Shown here piece by piece: positions 36,938 to 46,285 of a stretch of 64,000 bases of DNA (positions are counted from its first letter, which is position 1; every line of letters begins with the position of its first letter). A program made the position numbers and the translations under genes. The DNA lies in contig CANJMF010000001.1 in the NCBI GenBank assembly GCA_947475895.1, forward strand, positions 428,604 to 492,603. The letters are read 5' to 3'. Below the pieces are notes generated by a model. It had not been told where the DNA came from. It did no database searches and saw nothing but the letters and a program-made list of their open reading frames with translations. Origin of the DNA: Fidelibacterota bacterium. GTDB lineage: Bacteria; Pseudomonadota; Alphaproteobacteria; Rhodospirillales; Rhodospirillaceae.

Positions 36938-37816
36938 TTACACCAGCGTGGCGCTGAAATTCGCGAGCATACGGGTCCAGGCTTTTTCGGCTTGGTCTTT
37001 GTTGTAAACGGCAGCATCGGGCGGGCACCATCCGTGCATCGTGCCCGTGTAGACTTCAACTTCGGCCTTCAAGTTTGCCTTGCCGAATGTGTCCTTCAGG
37101 ACCGTCTTCGCTTCGGGCTGACCTTTGTCGTCATTTTCGGCAATCGCCACCAAATACTGTGCCTTCATTTTCGGAATGAGCAGGTGCGGGCTGGTCGGTT
37201 GATCCGTCACGAGGCCACCGCCGTGGAACGTCGCGGCCGCACCGACGCGGTCGGGACGCAGTGCCGCCGTGCGGAACACGGGAGCGCCGCCCATGCAGTA
37301 ACCGGTCGTGCCCATTTTCTTTTTGGTGTCGACCGCGGCATGTTGATCGACATAAGCGATGTAAGCTTTCGCGTCTGCGACGTGCGTGTCGGGGTTCAAC
37401 GCGCCCATGAGCTTCATCAATTGCGCGCGATCGTCAGGCTTGCTGAAGTCCAACCCTTGCGGAAGCGACGCCGCTTTGCCGACACGATAATAGGGGTTCG
37501 GAATCAAAACCGAATAACCGGATTCCGCCAGGCGTTTGCCCATTTGACGGAAAGCGGGGCGTAAACCAAAAGCGTCCACCCAAACGACGATGGCGGGGTG
37601 CTTGCCGCTGGATGGTGCCACAAAATACGAGTCGGCGACGCCGTCGGCGGTTTTGACATCAACGTCCATTTCCTTGACGTCGAGCGCGTTGGCGGCGCGG
37701 GGCAGCGTTGCGATCATGGCGCCAGCAGCCAAAAGACCAAAGCGGCGGCGGGTGAGATCAGCACCGGTCGCGTGCAGGTGTTCGTTCATGTCGTTGAGTG
37801 AATGCTCGTCGCACAT
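36938..37816 (-). CDS. Dienelactone hydrolase family protein, Tat-exported
   Basis: This is a 292-aa alpha/beta hydrolase. The N-terminus has a twin-arginine signal (LTRRRFGLLAAGAMIATL), so it is probably exported folded. The catalytic triad is visible: Cys in TTGYCMGG, Asp in IAENDDKGQPE and His in GTMHGWCPP. The cysteine nucleophile marks the dienelactone hydrolase family rather than a serine esterase. The start ATG 37816 has GGGAGGG upstream. The next gene is the small lectin-like protein. The substrate is unknown. Confidence 0.88.
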   Translation of the reverse strand: MCDEHSLNDMNEHLHATGADLTRRRFGLLAAGAMIATLPRAANALDVKEMDVDVKTADGVADSYFVAPSSGKHPAIVVWVDAFGLRPAFRQMGKRLAESGYSVLIPNPYYRVGKAASLPQGLDFSKPDDRAQLMKLMGALNPDTHVADAKAYIAYVDQHAAVDTKKKMGTTGYCMGGAPVFRTAALRPDRVGAAATFHGGGLVTDQPTSPHLLIPKMKAQYLVAIAENDDKGQPEAKTVLKDTFGKANLKAEVEVYTGTMHGWCPPDAAVYNKDQAEKAWTRMLANFSATLV

Positions 37817-37899
37817 AGGTCCCTCCCTGGGGCGTTATGAAATTCGCGCCGACGAAAAAAGCCGGTCACCACGAAGGGCCCGATCATAGCAACACGATC

Positions 37900-39498
37900 T
37901 TATTTGACCATGCTCTTCGCGACGGCTTCCGCGATTTTGATGCCGTCGATTCCAGCAGAAAGAATGCCGCCAGCGTATCCCGCACCTTCGCCGGCCGGAA
38001 ATAATCCAGGGGTATTGAGGCTTTGGAAGCTCTCGTCGCGCTTGATCCGAATCGGCGCGGACGTCCGCGACTCCACCGCTGTCATCACGGCGTCATCCAT
38101 GGCGTACCCTTTAATTTGTCGGGCAAAGGCCGGAAGGGCTTGGCGAAGTGCCGCGACAACATAATCGGGAAGGCATTGGCTAAGGTCGGTCGGATGAACA
38201 CCGGGGCGATAAGAAGACGTAACGTCGCCGAATGAGGTGCTCGGCCGGCCGGCGAGAAAATCGCCGACGCGCTGACCGGGCGCGTCGTAGGTGCCGCCGC
38301 CCACGACGAAAGCGCGTGATTCCCAGTGCCGTTGAAATTCGATGCCCGCCAACGGATGGCCCGGATAATCCTCCGGCGTAATACCGACCACGATACCGCT
38401 GTTGGCATTGCGTTCGGCGCGCGAGTATTGGCTCATGCCGTTGGTTACGACGTGTCCCGCTTCAGATGTTGCTGCAACGACCGTTCCACCCGGGCACATG
38501 CAGAAACTGTAAACATCGCGCCCATTCGATGCATGGTGCACAAGTTTATAGTCGGCCGCACCTAGCAGCGGATTGCCGGCGTGTTTGCCGAAACGGCAGA
38601 TATCGATAAGCGACTGCGGGTGTTCGATCCGCACGCCAATGGAAAACGGCTTCGCTTCGATAAATACGCCGCGCTCATAGAGCATGGTGAAGGTCTCGCG
38701 CGCGCTGTGTCCAACCGCCAAAACTACATGGTCGGTCGCAAGATGCTCGCCATTATCAAGGACGACACCGCGCACGCTGTGATTGGGCGCGAGATCAAGA
38801 TCCGTGACTTTCGTTTTGAACCGGATTTCGCCGCCGAGAGCTTCAATGCTCGCGCGCATGCTTTCGACCATGCTGACGAGACGAAAGGTGCCGATGTGTG
38901 GTTTGCTCGCGACGAGAATTTCTTCAGGCGCGCCAGCCTTGACGAACTCTTCCAGTACTTTGCGGCTACGGACCGGATCTTTCACACCACTATACAGCTT
39001 GCCATCCGAGAAGGTGCCGGCACCGCCTTCGCCGAATTGCACGTTCGAATCCGTGTTCAATTCCCGGCGTCGCCAAAAGGCGAATGTGTCTACCGTGCGT
39101 TCGCGTACGACCTTGCCGCGCTCGAGAATGATTGGGCGAAAACCCATTTGCGCCAGGATCAGCCCGGCGAAAAGGCCGCACGGACCCAAACCAATGACGA
39201 TGGGGCGAAGCGGCAAGTCTTTCGGTGCTTCGGCTACTGGCCGATATGTCAAATCGGGGGTCGGCCCGATATGACGGTCTCCTCGGGAGCGCTTGAGAAT
39301 GGTCGCCTCGTTATCCACCTCGACATCGATGGTGTAGACCAACGCGATATCTGTGGGCTTACGCGCGTCATGGCCACGGCGAAAGACGGTAAATCCGCGC
39401 AGCTCCGTGTCTTTAACACCGAGGCGTTTGAGAATGGCCTGTCTTAAGGCGCCATCCGCGTGATCGAGCGGAAGTTTGAGTTCGGTCAGTCGCAACAT
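37900..39498 (-). CDS. FAD-dependent dehydrogenase (NAD(P)/FAD family)
   Basis: This is a 532-aa flavoprotein. An N-terminal domain of about 95 residues precedes the FAD-binding Rossmann motif IGLGPCGLFAGL (GxGPxG, Cys in place of the usual Ala). QFGEGGAGTFSDGKL is the family hallmark, and VLAVGHSAR and PGLFPAGEGAGYAGGI complete FAD binding. It belongs to the uncharacterised FAD-dependent dehydrogenases of the COG2509 type. The electron acceptor and substrate are unknown. It is not in an evident operon; the kinase gene upstream lies 22 nt away on the same strand. Confidence 0.87.
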   Translation of the reverse strand: MLRLTELKLPLDHADGALRQAILKRLGVKDTELRGFTVFRRGHDARKPTDIALVYTIDVEVDNEATILKRSRGDRHIGPTPDLTYRPVAEAPKDLPLRPIVIGLGPCGLFAGLILAQMGFRPIILERGKVVRERTVDTFAFWRRRELNTDSNVQFGEGGAGTFSDGKLYSGVKDPVRSRKVLEEFVKAGAPEEILVASKPHIGTFRLVSMVESMRASIEALGGEIRFKTKVTDLDLAPNHSVRGVVLDNGEHLATDHVVLAVGHSARETFTMLYERGVFIEAKPFSIGVRIEHPQSLIDICRFGKHAGNPLLGAADYKLVHHASNGRDVYSFCMCPGGTVVAATSEAGHVVTNGMSQYSRAERNANSGIVVGITPEDYPGHPLAGIEFQRHWESRAFVVGGGTYDAPGQRVGDFLAGRPSTSFGDVTSSYRPGVHPTDLSQCLPDYVVAALRQALPAFARQIKGYAMDDAVMTAVESRTSAPIRIKRDESFQSLNTPGLFPAGEGAGYAGGILSAGIDGIKIAEAVAKSMVK

Positions 39499-39520
39499 GC
39501 GGACGGAGATATAGCGCCGT

Positions 39521-41557
39521 TTACGTCAAAGCAACGGTCGGCGTTCTGGCAAAGTGAATATAGGTGCTTTCAACCGCGACTTTGAGGCTCTTTAGGAGCG
39601 GGGGGACATCATCCATCTGGGTGGTCTCGGTTTCAATTGCCTGGGCAATCTGGGAAACTGCAACCGCACCATATTGAGCGCTGAGTCCCCGCAAAGCATG
39701 CGCGCGCTTCTTAACCTGTGCCAAATCCCCCGCAGCGAAAGCCGCTTCAAGGTCCTTGTGTCCTTCTCTGAGGCCGGCAACAAAGCTGGCCTGAAGGCGA
39801 TCGGCTTCCTCGGCACCGATAATCTCGCGAAGATCGTCTAGAACTTTTTCGTCGACTAGGGGCGTGTCCCCGGACGGATTTAAATATACTGGAGCTTCGG
39901 GGAGAAGTGACTTCATGTTTCCTGCCATCAGCCGGTCCATCGTGCGCGCGAGGTTTACCCAATCGACGGGTTTTCCCATCACAATGTCGGCACCCGCATC
40001 CAGGTAGCCACGCTGATGCGTCGCGAGCACGTCGGCGGTCAAGGCAATGATGGGTATATGCAGCCGTTTCGCACGCCCGTGTGCGCGAATCAACGTCATG
40101 GCTTCGGGGCCGTCCATCACCGGCATCTGCATATCCATTAAAATAATATCGTAAGAATTCTGCTGTTCGGCCGAAACCGCTTCCGATCCGTTTTCCGCCA
40201 TGTCCACGGTATGCCCCAGGCGCCGCAACATGGTCGACACGAGAAGGCGCGCAACCGCATTATCCTCCGCCAACAGCACGCGACCCGGCCGGTCTGCTTT
40301 CAGTGCTTTCAGGCGCTCGGTCTCGTTGGTTATCTCGTCGCTTGGCGTCACCTCGCCAAGGGCCAAATCCAAATTCGGTTTTAGCGGAATGGAAAAAGAG
40401 AATGTCGAGCCGCGCCCGAGCTCGCCGACGGCGGTGATCTGTCCATTCATCGCATTGACGAAGCTTTTTGTGATCGCAAGCCCGAGGCCGGTTCCGCCGA
40501 ATTTGCGCGACGTACTGACATCCGCTTGCGAGAACGGCTGAAACAGCCGCTCGACGGTCGCGGCGTCGATCCCGATACCTGTATCGGCGACAGCGCCACG
40601 CAATAGAACGGATCCATCCGACGTGCTCTCGACGCTTACGGTTACGACGATTTTTCCGCGCGCTGTGAACTTGATAGCGTTGTTGACGAGATTTGCGAAG
40701 ATTTGACGCAACCGCTTGCTGTCGCCAATCACCGCGTCGCGCGAGCCTTCAGGCGCCACCGTTTGCAGTACTAAACCTTTTTCCGACGCCAACGGGCCGA
40801 AGAGCTTAGCGATATCATCGAGAACGGTCGAAACACGGAAAGGTGCGTGTTCGATTTCCATCTGGCCCGCCTCGATTTTAGAAAAATCGAGAATGTCGTT
40901 CAGCAAATCCAGGAGTACGCGCGCAGAGCGCATCAAAGTCCGTGTGAGTTCCTGCTGTGCGGCGTTAAGATCACTCATCAACAAAAGATCGGCGATACCA
41001 AGCACCCCGGTCATGGGCGTGCGTAATTCGTGACTCATTCGTGCCAGAAATTCCGACTTCGCATGATCGGCTTTAATCAGCGCCTGGTTTTTGTCGTGAA
41101 GTGAGATCGCGAGTGTCACGCGATGATTGGCGACAACCAAGGCGCTCGCGATGACTTCCATGAACTCCATTTCGTCATCAAGGCCGCGGGGCTCAGGGAA
41201 AAACACCGAAAAAATGCGCTTTACCGGGCCTGCTTCGGCGAGCGGGAGGATGATGTAGCTTCGCGCTCCGACCGTTCGCGCATCGTCCGGCGTAAAAGGC
41301 AGACTGTCTTGCGTGAGATCTGGAACGACAATTGGCTCTCCCGATGCGATGAGCCTTTGACGTAAAGCTGCAGCAAAAGCTGTATTGGTGATGGGACCTT
41401 CCGCGAGATGATAGTTGGTGCCCGGTCCAGTGCTGTAACTGCGTGTCCGCCCTGTTGTCGTGTCGACTTCGGTCAACGATACGTACTGGGCACCCAAACC
41501 GTCGCAGACAAGGTCAACTGCGCGCCCATAGAGGTCGGACAACGTCTGTGACCGCAA
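39521..41557 (-). CDS. Hybrid histidine kinase, C-terminal part (frame-shifted from 41514-42491)
   Basis: This reading frame of about 679 aa contains the kinase core. GAF-like domain (about 5-145); HisKA with phospho-histidine His176 in MSHELRTPM; ATPase with NLVNNAIKF, DTGIGID and GGTGLGLAI; receiver domain with phospho-acceptor in LMDMQMPVMDG; C-terminal Hpt with KKRAHALRGLSAQYG. It reads as a complete phosphorelay. The ATG is internal; the true gene begins at 42491 and the two frames join across a run of seven T (A7 on the coding strand) at 41584-41590. Removing one base gives a single 989-aa frame. Confidence 0.85.
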   Translation of the reverse strand: MRSQTLSDLYGRAVDLVCDGLGAQYVSLTEVDTTTGRTRSYSTGPGTNYHLAEGPITNTAFAAALRQRLIASGEPIVVPDLTQDSLPFTPDDARTVGARSYIILPLAEAGPVKRIFSVFFPEPRGLDDEMEFMEVIASALVVANHRVTLAISLHDKNQALIKADHAKSEFLARMSHELRTPMTGVLGIADLLLMSDLNAAQQELTRTLMRSARVLLDLLNDILDFSKIEAGQMEIEHAPFRVSTVLDDIAKLFGPLASEKGLVLQTVAPEGSRDAVIGDSKRLRQIFANLVNNAIKFTARGKIVVTVSVESTSDGSVLLRGAVADTGIGIDAATVERLFQPFSQADVSTSRKFGGTGLGLAITKSFVNAMNGQITAVGELGRGSTFSFSIPLKPNLDLALGEVTPSDEITNETERLKALKADRPGRVLLAEDNAVARLLVSTMLRRLGHTVDMAENGSEAVSAEQQNSYDIILMDMQMPVMDGPEAMTLIRAHGRAKRLHIPIIALTADVLATHQRGYLDAGADIVMGKPVDWVNLARTMDRLMAGNMKSLLPEAPVYLNPSGDTPLVDEKVLDDLREIIGAEEADRLQASFVAGLREGHKDLEAAFAAGDLAQVKKRAHALRGLSAQYGAVAVSQIAQAIETETTQMDDVPPLLKSLKVAVESTYIHFARTPTVALT

Positions 41558-42491
41558 GGCTTCGTCGCCGAAACGAACCAGCGTTTTTTTGTTGCCTTAC
41601 CTTTAATTGCAAACGGCGGCTGTCGTTGATGTCCGCGTTGTATCCCGCGTTCCAAATGACGGCGACAAGAAAAATAATATTGAAGGCAGCAAAGAGCGCA
41701 ACGCCGGTGCGAATGTCATAAAAACCAGCTGTCTCGCTCTGAAGGCGCAGCCATCCGATTACTGGGATGCCGACAACGACGGCAAATGCGGTTTTACGCA
41801 CGAAGTCGCCGCCAGTACCGGCCGATAAGATGCGCGTAATCCAGCCGATGTCGGGGCGGAAAAGCGCCACTCCGACGAAAAGAACCATAGTCGTGACGGC
41901 GGTGATCGGCGAGATCGAGGTGGCGGGAAATGGGTTGTAAAGAAGCGGCGCCCCGAACGCGTGACCAAGAATTGCGAGATAAGCTTGGGTAGGCCCCGCT
42001 GTGCTGATGATGACAAACACTCGCTCGGCGGTGCGGTGGCGAAACGGCGACAGCAATCGCGCGCCGGCGAAGAAAATGAAATTGACCGCAGAGATAGCCG
42101 ACATACGACCCGGAATTGTGCCGGGCATGTCGAGGTGCTCTGGGAAAAGAATGCGGTCGATTCCGAAATCGAAGCCCGTGACATACTCTAAAAGCGTCAG
42201 CCCGCAGATGAGAAGGATAAGGGTCGACGCGGTAGTGCCAATGAGGTCGGGCGTATCACTGCGCGGCCGCCCACGCAGCAAGGCGAGGCCGGCGAGAACG
42301 AAGGTCGCCATCGTGACCGGCTTCATAAATTGCGCGCCGGGCACGACCGACTTCAGGTTGGGAAGATCAAGAATCCACCCCAGCAGAACGACGAGCGCGA
42401 CACCTAAGACAATAAATGCAGAAGCAGTGGTCCACAGCGACAAGCGCCGAAGGGTCGACGAAAGGTGAGCGAATTGGTCCGCTTCGGCCAT
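41514..42491 (-). CDS. Hybrid histidine kinase, N-terminal membrane sensor part
   Basis: This frame gives seven or eight membrane helices: about residues 20-42, 55-75, 85-105, 132-152, 165-185, 195-215, 232-250 and 262-285, with sequence such as FIVLGVALVVLLGWIL. It resembles MASE-type integral sensors. After SRRLQLKVRQQKN the frame leaves the kinase and ends after about 30 unrelated residues. One base removed from the A7 tract joins it to the kinase frame as KVRQQKTLVRFGDEAL. Either a real disruption, slippage, or a sequencing error explains this. Confidence 0.8.
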   Translation of the reverse strand: MAEADQFAHLSSTLRRLSLWTTASAFIVLGVALVVLLGWILDLPNLKSVVPGAQFMKPVTMATFVLAGLALLRGRPRSDTPDLIGTTASTLILLICGLTLLEYVTGFDFGIDRILFPEHLDMPGTIPGRMSAISAVNFIFFAGARLLSPFRHRTAERVFVIISTAGPTQAYLAILGHAFGAPLLYNPFPATSISPITAVTTMVLFVGVALFRPDIGWITRILSAGTGGDFVRKTAFAVVVGIPVIGWLRLQSETAGFYDIRTGVALFAAFNIIFLVAVIWNAGYNADINDSRRLQLKVRQQKNAGSFRRRSLAVTDVVRPLWARS

Positions 42492-42569
42492 CGCATTTAC
42501 TGAACACTAGGGGGTTTGGGCAAGGGCCCACGTTCTATTCCAACAATTCTACAATGATAAATTGTTAGA

Positions 42570-43382
42570 TCAAAGCCGTGATGGCTGGGCTCGCACTTTA
42601 AACACGGTTGCCCGATAGAAGGCCAGAAGCTGCTCATTCCGGGCCAGAATGGATTTGCGACGATCCTCCTGGATTTGAATGACCCGTTCATTTTGATCGG
42701 GGCTCCAGATGCGGCGCTCGCCCAATTGCCGACGGCGATTCACATAAACCGGATAAAACCAGGCAAGCGTTCCATCCTGTCGGCGTTCAAGCTGCGTAAT
42801 GTCAAATAGGCCGAAGCCCGCTTTGTCGATCAAAGCGTGCAGTTTGTTGAAGTCTATGAGGTCTGCCTCGCAAATAATGATGTCCGTCTCGCGCAAAAAT
42901 TCGGCACCCCCTTGCTAGACAAGTTCCTCCGCGCCTTGAACATCAAGTTTAAGGAGATAGGGCGAGATGAGAGGAAGCTGGCGCTTTAGCGAATCTAGTG
43001 TGATTGACGGCGCACGCCGTTTTCCCGTGTGTAGGTTGTTTACGCCTTGCCAATAACTGTCTCCTTCGGCGCGAACCGAATCCCAATACGGGTGAGCGGC
43101 GGTCGTAACTTCTATTTCGCCCACGACATCCGTAACCGCCGTGACGAAATGCGCCCCACCCATGACGTCCGAAATGGCCTTCAGCGACGGGAGGTAGTCC
43201 GGGTTAGCATCGATGTTGATTAGCAGCGCGCCCGGGAAAAGGGGATAATGCGAAAGCGAAAAATGCCTATCAGCGCATCCGATATCGACGACAGTTTTGC
43301 AGATCACGCCCAGGCGATATAGTTGCTCAAGTGCGCCCGTAAACGTCCCGATCGTGTTGGGCTTGTTTGTTTTATCCGTCAT
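42570..43382 (-). pseudogene. FkbM-family methyltransferase with an in-frame TAG
   Basis: This is a 270-codon SAM-dependent methyltransferase. TVVDIGCADRHFSLSHY is the SAM-binding motif; LINIDANPDYLP and PYLLKLDVQGAEELV match the FkbM core. A TAG at 42915-42917 (codon 156) cuts it. Translation resumes in the same frame with QGGAEFLRETDIIICEADL, the expected continuation. One base change from TTG or CAG would explain it. The start ATG 43382 is 17 bases from the divergent GNAT start. It is scored as a pseudogene, but sequencing error or a recent mutation are alternatives. Confidence 0.8.
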
Positions 43383-43399
43383 GCGGAACCTATCGAAAA

Positions 43400-43897
43400 A
43401 TGAGCCTAAACGTCCGCCGCATTCTGACGTCTGAAGCTGAAGCCTATCAGCTTTTAAGGATGGAGGGACTGATTCGCCATCCGGATTGTTTTCGGATCGC
43501 GCCGGAAGATGAGGCGGCTTTGCCGCTGGCCGATATTGTGAAGAAAATAGAGGCAGGTTACGTGTTGGGTGGATTTCAAGACGACGTCCTCGTCGGCATT
43601 GCGGGTTTGTCGGCATTTCCGGGTGCGAAAGCAGGTCATAAAGCGCTGCTGTGGGGCATGTATGTGCGTGAAGAAGCGCGCGGCCACGGGCTTGCCGATC
43701 AGCTGATGGATAAAATCTTGCAGGAAGCTAAGAGGCGCGGTTTTCAGCAAGTGCAGCTCACGGTGATTGCAAGCAACCCCCGGGCGTTCAAAGTCTATGA
43801 GCGGTGGGGATTTGAACTCTATGCGACGGAGTTAAAATCCGTGAAGGTGGGCGATGCGTACTTCGATGAACAGCTTCGCGTTCGTTGGCTGACCTAA
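43400..43897 (+). CDS. GNAT family N-acetyltransferase
   Basis: This is a 165-aa acetyl-CoA-dependent N-acyltransferase. ALLWGMYVREEARGHGLADQL is motif A with the acetyl-CoA pyrophosphate loop (R-x-x-G-x-G/A variant RGHGLA). VQLTVIASNPRAFKVYERWGF is motif B. Its conserved length and C-terminal DEQLRVRW are normal. ATG 43400 is chosen; the longer reading begins in the FkbM leader. Start codons of this and the divergent FkbM gene lie 17 nt apart, so their promoters must overlap the other's coding region. The substrate is unknown. Confidence 0.88.
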   Translation: MSLNVRRILTSEAEAYQLLRMEGLIRHPDCFRIAPEDEAALPLADIVKKIEAGYVLGGFQDDVLVGIAGLSAFPGAKAGHKALLWGMYVREEARGHGLADQLMDKILQEAKRRGFQQVQLTVIASNPRAFKVYERWGFELYATELKSVKVGDAYFDEQLRVRWLT

Positions 43898-43912
43898 GCG
43901 AAAATCAGCGCT

Positions 43913-44437
43913 TTATTTGTGCGCTTCCGCCGCGCGCTTCAGGCCGGCGATCTGTTCACCAAGAACACCGTCAATGGCTTTTGGCCAAATTCCAAATCCG
44001 TCCTTTATGTAGCCGGACACACGATAAGTGAGCGTGAACTCGGTTTCAGCGCCGGCGGGCTTGATCGTCCAACGCATAGCCCCTTCAACCGCCAAATCGA
44101 TCAGCGGACCTAAAGCTCCGCGCAAAACAACGCTCTTTCCGGGTTGCACGAACGTGACGGTCATATGCCGCACTGTGCCGCCGTCGGCTAAGCGCTCACA
44201 CCAGCACCCGTCGGCCTTCGCCTCGAAACTCAGATTGGCTGCGCTACCCGAATATGTATGGCTCGAGCTCCACCACTGCGATGGTCGAATCGCCAGGGTG
44301 TAAACGGTTTGAGGTGATGCGGCGATGTGCACGGTTTCTTCAATTTCAAATCCATTCGTAGCGAGATCGGTCACGGCGCCCCAGGACGGCCCGGCGCTCA
44401 GAAGTAGAATCGCCAGGACTCTCGACGTTATTCTCAT
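43913..44437 (-). CDS. Exported SRPBCC (START-like) family protein
   Basis: This is a 174-aa protein. Signal peptide about residues 1-21 ends SWGA. The mature part is a START/polyketide-cyclase fold: EETVHIAASPQTVYTLAI opening, WWSSSHTYSG, HMTVTFVQPGKSVVLRG and AMRWTIKP, with a long C-terminal helix (LGEQIAGLKRAAEA). The hydrophobic cavity of this fold binds lipids or small ligands. Export is less common for the family. No operon partner is evident; it starts 22 nt after the methyltransferase stop on the same strand. Confidence 0.82.
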   Translation of the reverse strand: MRITSRVLAILLLSAGPSWGAVTDLATNGFEIEETVHIAASPQTVYTLAIRPSQWWSSSHTYSGSAANLSFEAKADGCWCERLADGGTVRHMTVTFVQPGKSVVLRGALGPLIDLAVEGAMRWTIKPAGAETEFTLTYRVSGYIKDGFGIWPKAIDGVLGEQIAGLKRAAEAHK

Positions 44438-44458
44438 GAACCCTCTCCGTTTCCTGCG

Positions 44459-45097
44459 CTATTCCGCCTGCCGTTTTAGAGCAACGTCATAAAGTGCGTT
44501 AGGTTCGAACGCGAACCACACAAAACGCCACCCATATTCGAAAGCAAAATCGATAACCGCTCGGTGCACACCATACGCACCAAGGTAGGGGTCCATATGC
44601 GCGAAGTCGTTAAACACCAGATAACCGCCTGGTTTCACTTTGCTCGCGGCTGCGCGCGCGTCGCGTGACACCGCTTCATAGGAATGGTCGGCGTCGATAT
44701 AGATCCAATCGAAGTGTCTGTCCGGGAACGTGGCGACGACATCATGCGAGTAGCCCGGGAATATCTTGATGCGCGTATCGTCGCGTATGGCCGGGTCGAG
44801 GAAGGAAAAATCGAGGTCGACCAGGCGCAATTCGCGCGGATCGCAAGCATTCAGAATTTGGCGTGCAAAATCTCCGCGGTGGGTCCCGATCTCCGCGACA
44901 AGGCCGTGATGGGGTAAGAATTTCAACAAGTCGTGCCGAGACGCGCAAACGCGACAATCGGCGACCATCTCCTGGGTCAACGGAAGCGAGGCACGGCCAC
45001 GGTTAAAAAACAAATGGTTCACGAGCCGCAGCGCAAAACGCGCCCGCTGAGGAAGACGCTTGCGCAACGGCAGTGTGATTCGTCTAAACAAACTCAC
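44459..45097 (-). CDS. Class I SAM-dependent methyltransferase
   Basis: This is a 212-aa methyltransferase. LVAEIGTHRGDFARQIL is the SAM-binding motif I, LRLVDLDFSFLD motif II, and FDWIYIDADHSYEAVSRD the acidic motif seen in the Methyltransf_24 group. GGYLVFNDFAHMDPYLG completes it. The basic N-terminus (LPLRKRLPQRARFALRL) is probably cytoplasmic. Such enzymes are often encoded with sugar or O-antigen genes, but no such cluster lies here. The substrate is unknown. Confidence 0.85.
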   Translation of the reverse strand: MSLFRRITLPLRKRLPQRARFALRLVNHLFFNRGRASLPLTQEMVADCRVCASRHDLLKFLPHHGLVAEIGTHRGDFARQILNACDPRELRLVDLDFSFLDPAIRDDTRIKIFPGYSHDVVATFPDRHFDWIYIDADHSYEAVSRDARAAASKVKPGGYLVFNDFAHMDPYLGAYGVHRAVIDFAFEYGWRFVWFAFEPNALYDVALKRQAE

Positions 45098-45294
45098 GGA
45101 TAAGGCCCCCTAAACAACCCGGCCCCGATCGCCGAAATTTTATTCACACGATAGGAAAAAAGACCGTTCAACGCCACGGCACGCATCGAAAAATCACAAC
45201 TTAAGAACGATATAATTGCAATTATCCCTTGTCGTATGTGCCCCATTCTGTTGGGATGCCGTCACTTGAAGCTCCCGGATGCGGAAGGCGTGAC

Positions 45295-46246
45295 ATGGCT
45301 ATTGGCGGCAAGGGCAAGGGTGCCAGGATTGCGAGCATCGTTCTCGTGGTCGGACTTTTTATTCCTCTGGCTTCGCATACAGCGTCGGCACCGGTCGTGC
45401 CTCAACACAATCGCATCGCGCTTTTGCGAAACGATGACGGCAGTTCGAAGTTTGGTCCTCGCAACTCGCCGCTGTCGTACAACTGGTCCGGCTACGCCAT
45501 TCACAGTTTCCAATCGGGACAACCGTATACGTCCGGCAGCGCGAGCTGGAAGGTGCCAAAGGTTTCTTTCGAGCGCACCGCGATGGCCTGTAATCCGGCG
45601 ACCAGTTGGGGATTTTCGACCGAGAGCAGTTGCTACGCTCAAAACGTATCGTACCAATATTCGTCGACCTGGGTTGGCATCGGCGGAAGCTGTTTAAATG
45701 TGCGGTGTAGTTCGGTCGATCACACACTCATTCAGCTGGGTACGGGGCAGCACGCCGGTGAAGACGGATCCACCTATTATTATGCTTGACGAGGTGCTGC
45801 CGGCCTTTGAAACAAGGCTTAATGTCGTGACGTATCCCGTATCTCCTGGCGACTCTATTACGGCATCGCTTGTCTGTTTGACGAACTGTCAGCCGAATGC
45901 GCTACAGACGTGGCGGCTCAGTATGCGCAATGCCACACGAAACTGGACGTTCACGACGACGATCAGTTATCGGTCATCGCTTGCATCCGTCGAATGGATT
46001 CAAGAAGCTCCCTCTTCGAGCGGAGGCACTCTGCCGCTCGCCAAATTTGAAAAAGTGACCTTCAATCCCGCGGGCGCATCGCTGAATATTCGAAATTCCG
46101 GGTTCGGCAGCATTGGCCTGAACTCGATTACCATGATCAATGATTATGGTCAGACGTCGATGCCGTCAGCGCTCGATCGTCTGGGGCAGTTTTCGACGTG
46201 TTGGGGCAGTAATATGGCGAGCTTCGCAGCTTGCGCCGCGCCCTGA
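45295..46246 (+). pseudogene. G1-type glutamic peptidase (eqolisin-like), frame-shifted
   Basis: The start is ATG 45295 (GGAAGG upstream). A signal or anchor helix covers about residues 11-30 (ASIVLVVGLFIPLASH). The core reads YNWSGYAI, GSASWKVPKV, STWVGIGG and DHTLIQLGTG, whose Gln aligns with the catalytic Gln53 of scytalidoglutamic peptidase. A TGA at 45787-45789 stops this frame. The second frame resumes at about 45790 with EVLPAFETRLNV and holds VEWIQEAP, matching the catalytic Glu region. Restoring two bases after 45788 gives the expected A-W-Y-E-V. Bacterial G1 peptidases are uncommon. Confidence 0.78.
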
Positions 46247-46285
46247 CAAGGCGTCAGGACGCGGGCACATTTTTATTTGGAACGC

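Noticed and set aside
37840..37899. Possible terminator ending in T6 after the FAD dehydrogenase gene
   Set aside because: A T-run exists on the minus strand but no stem precedes it.
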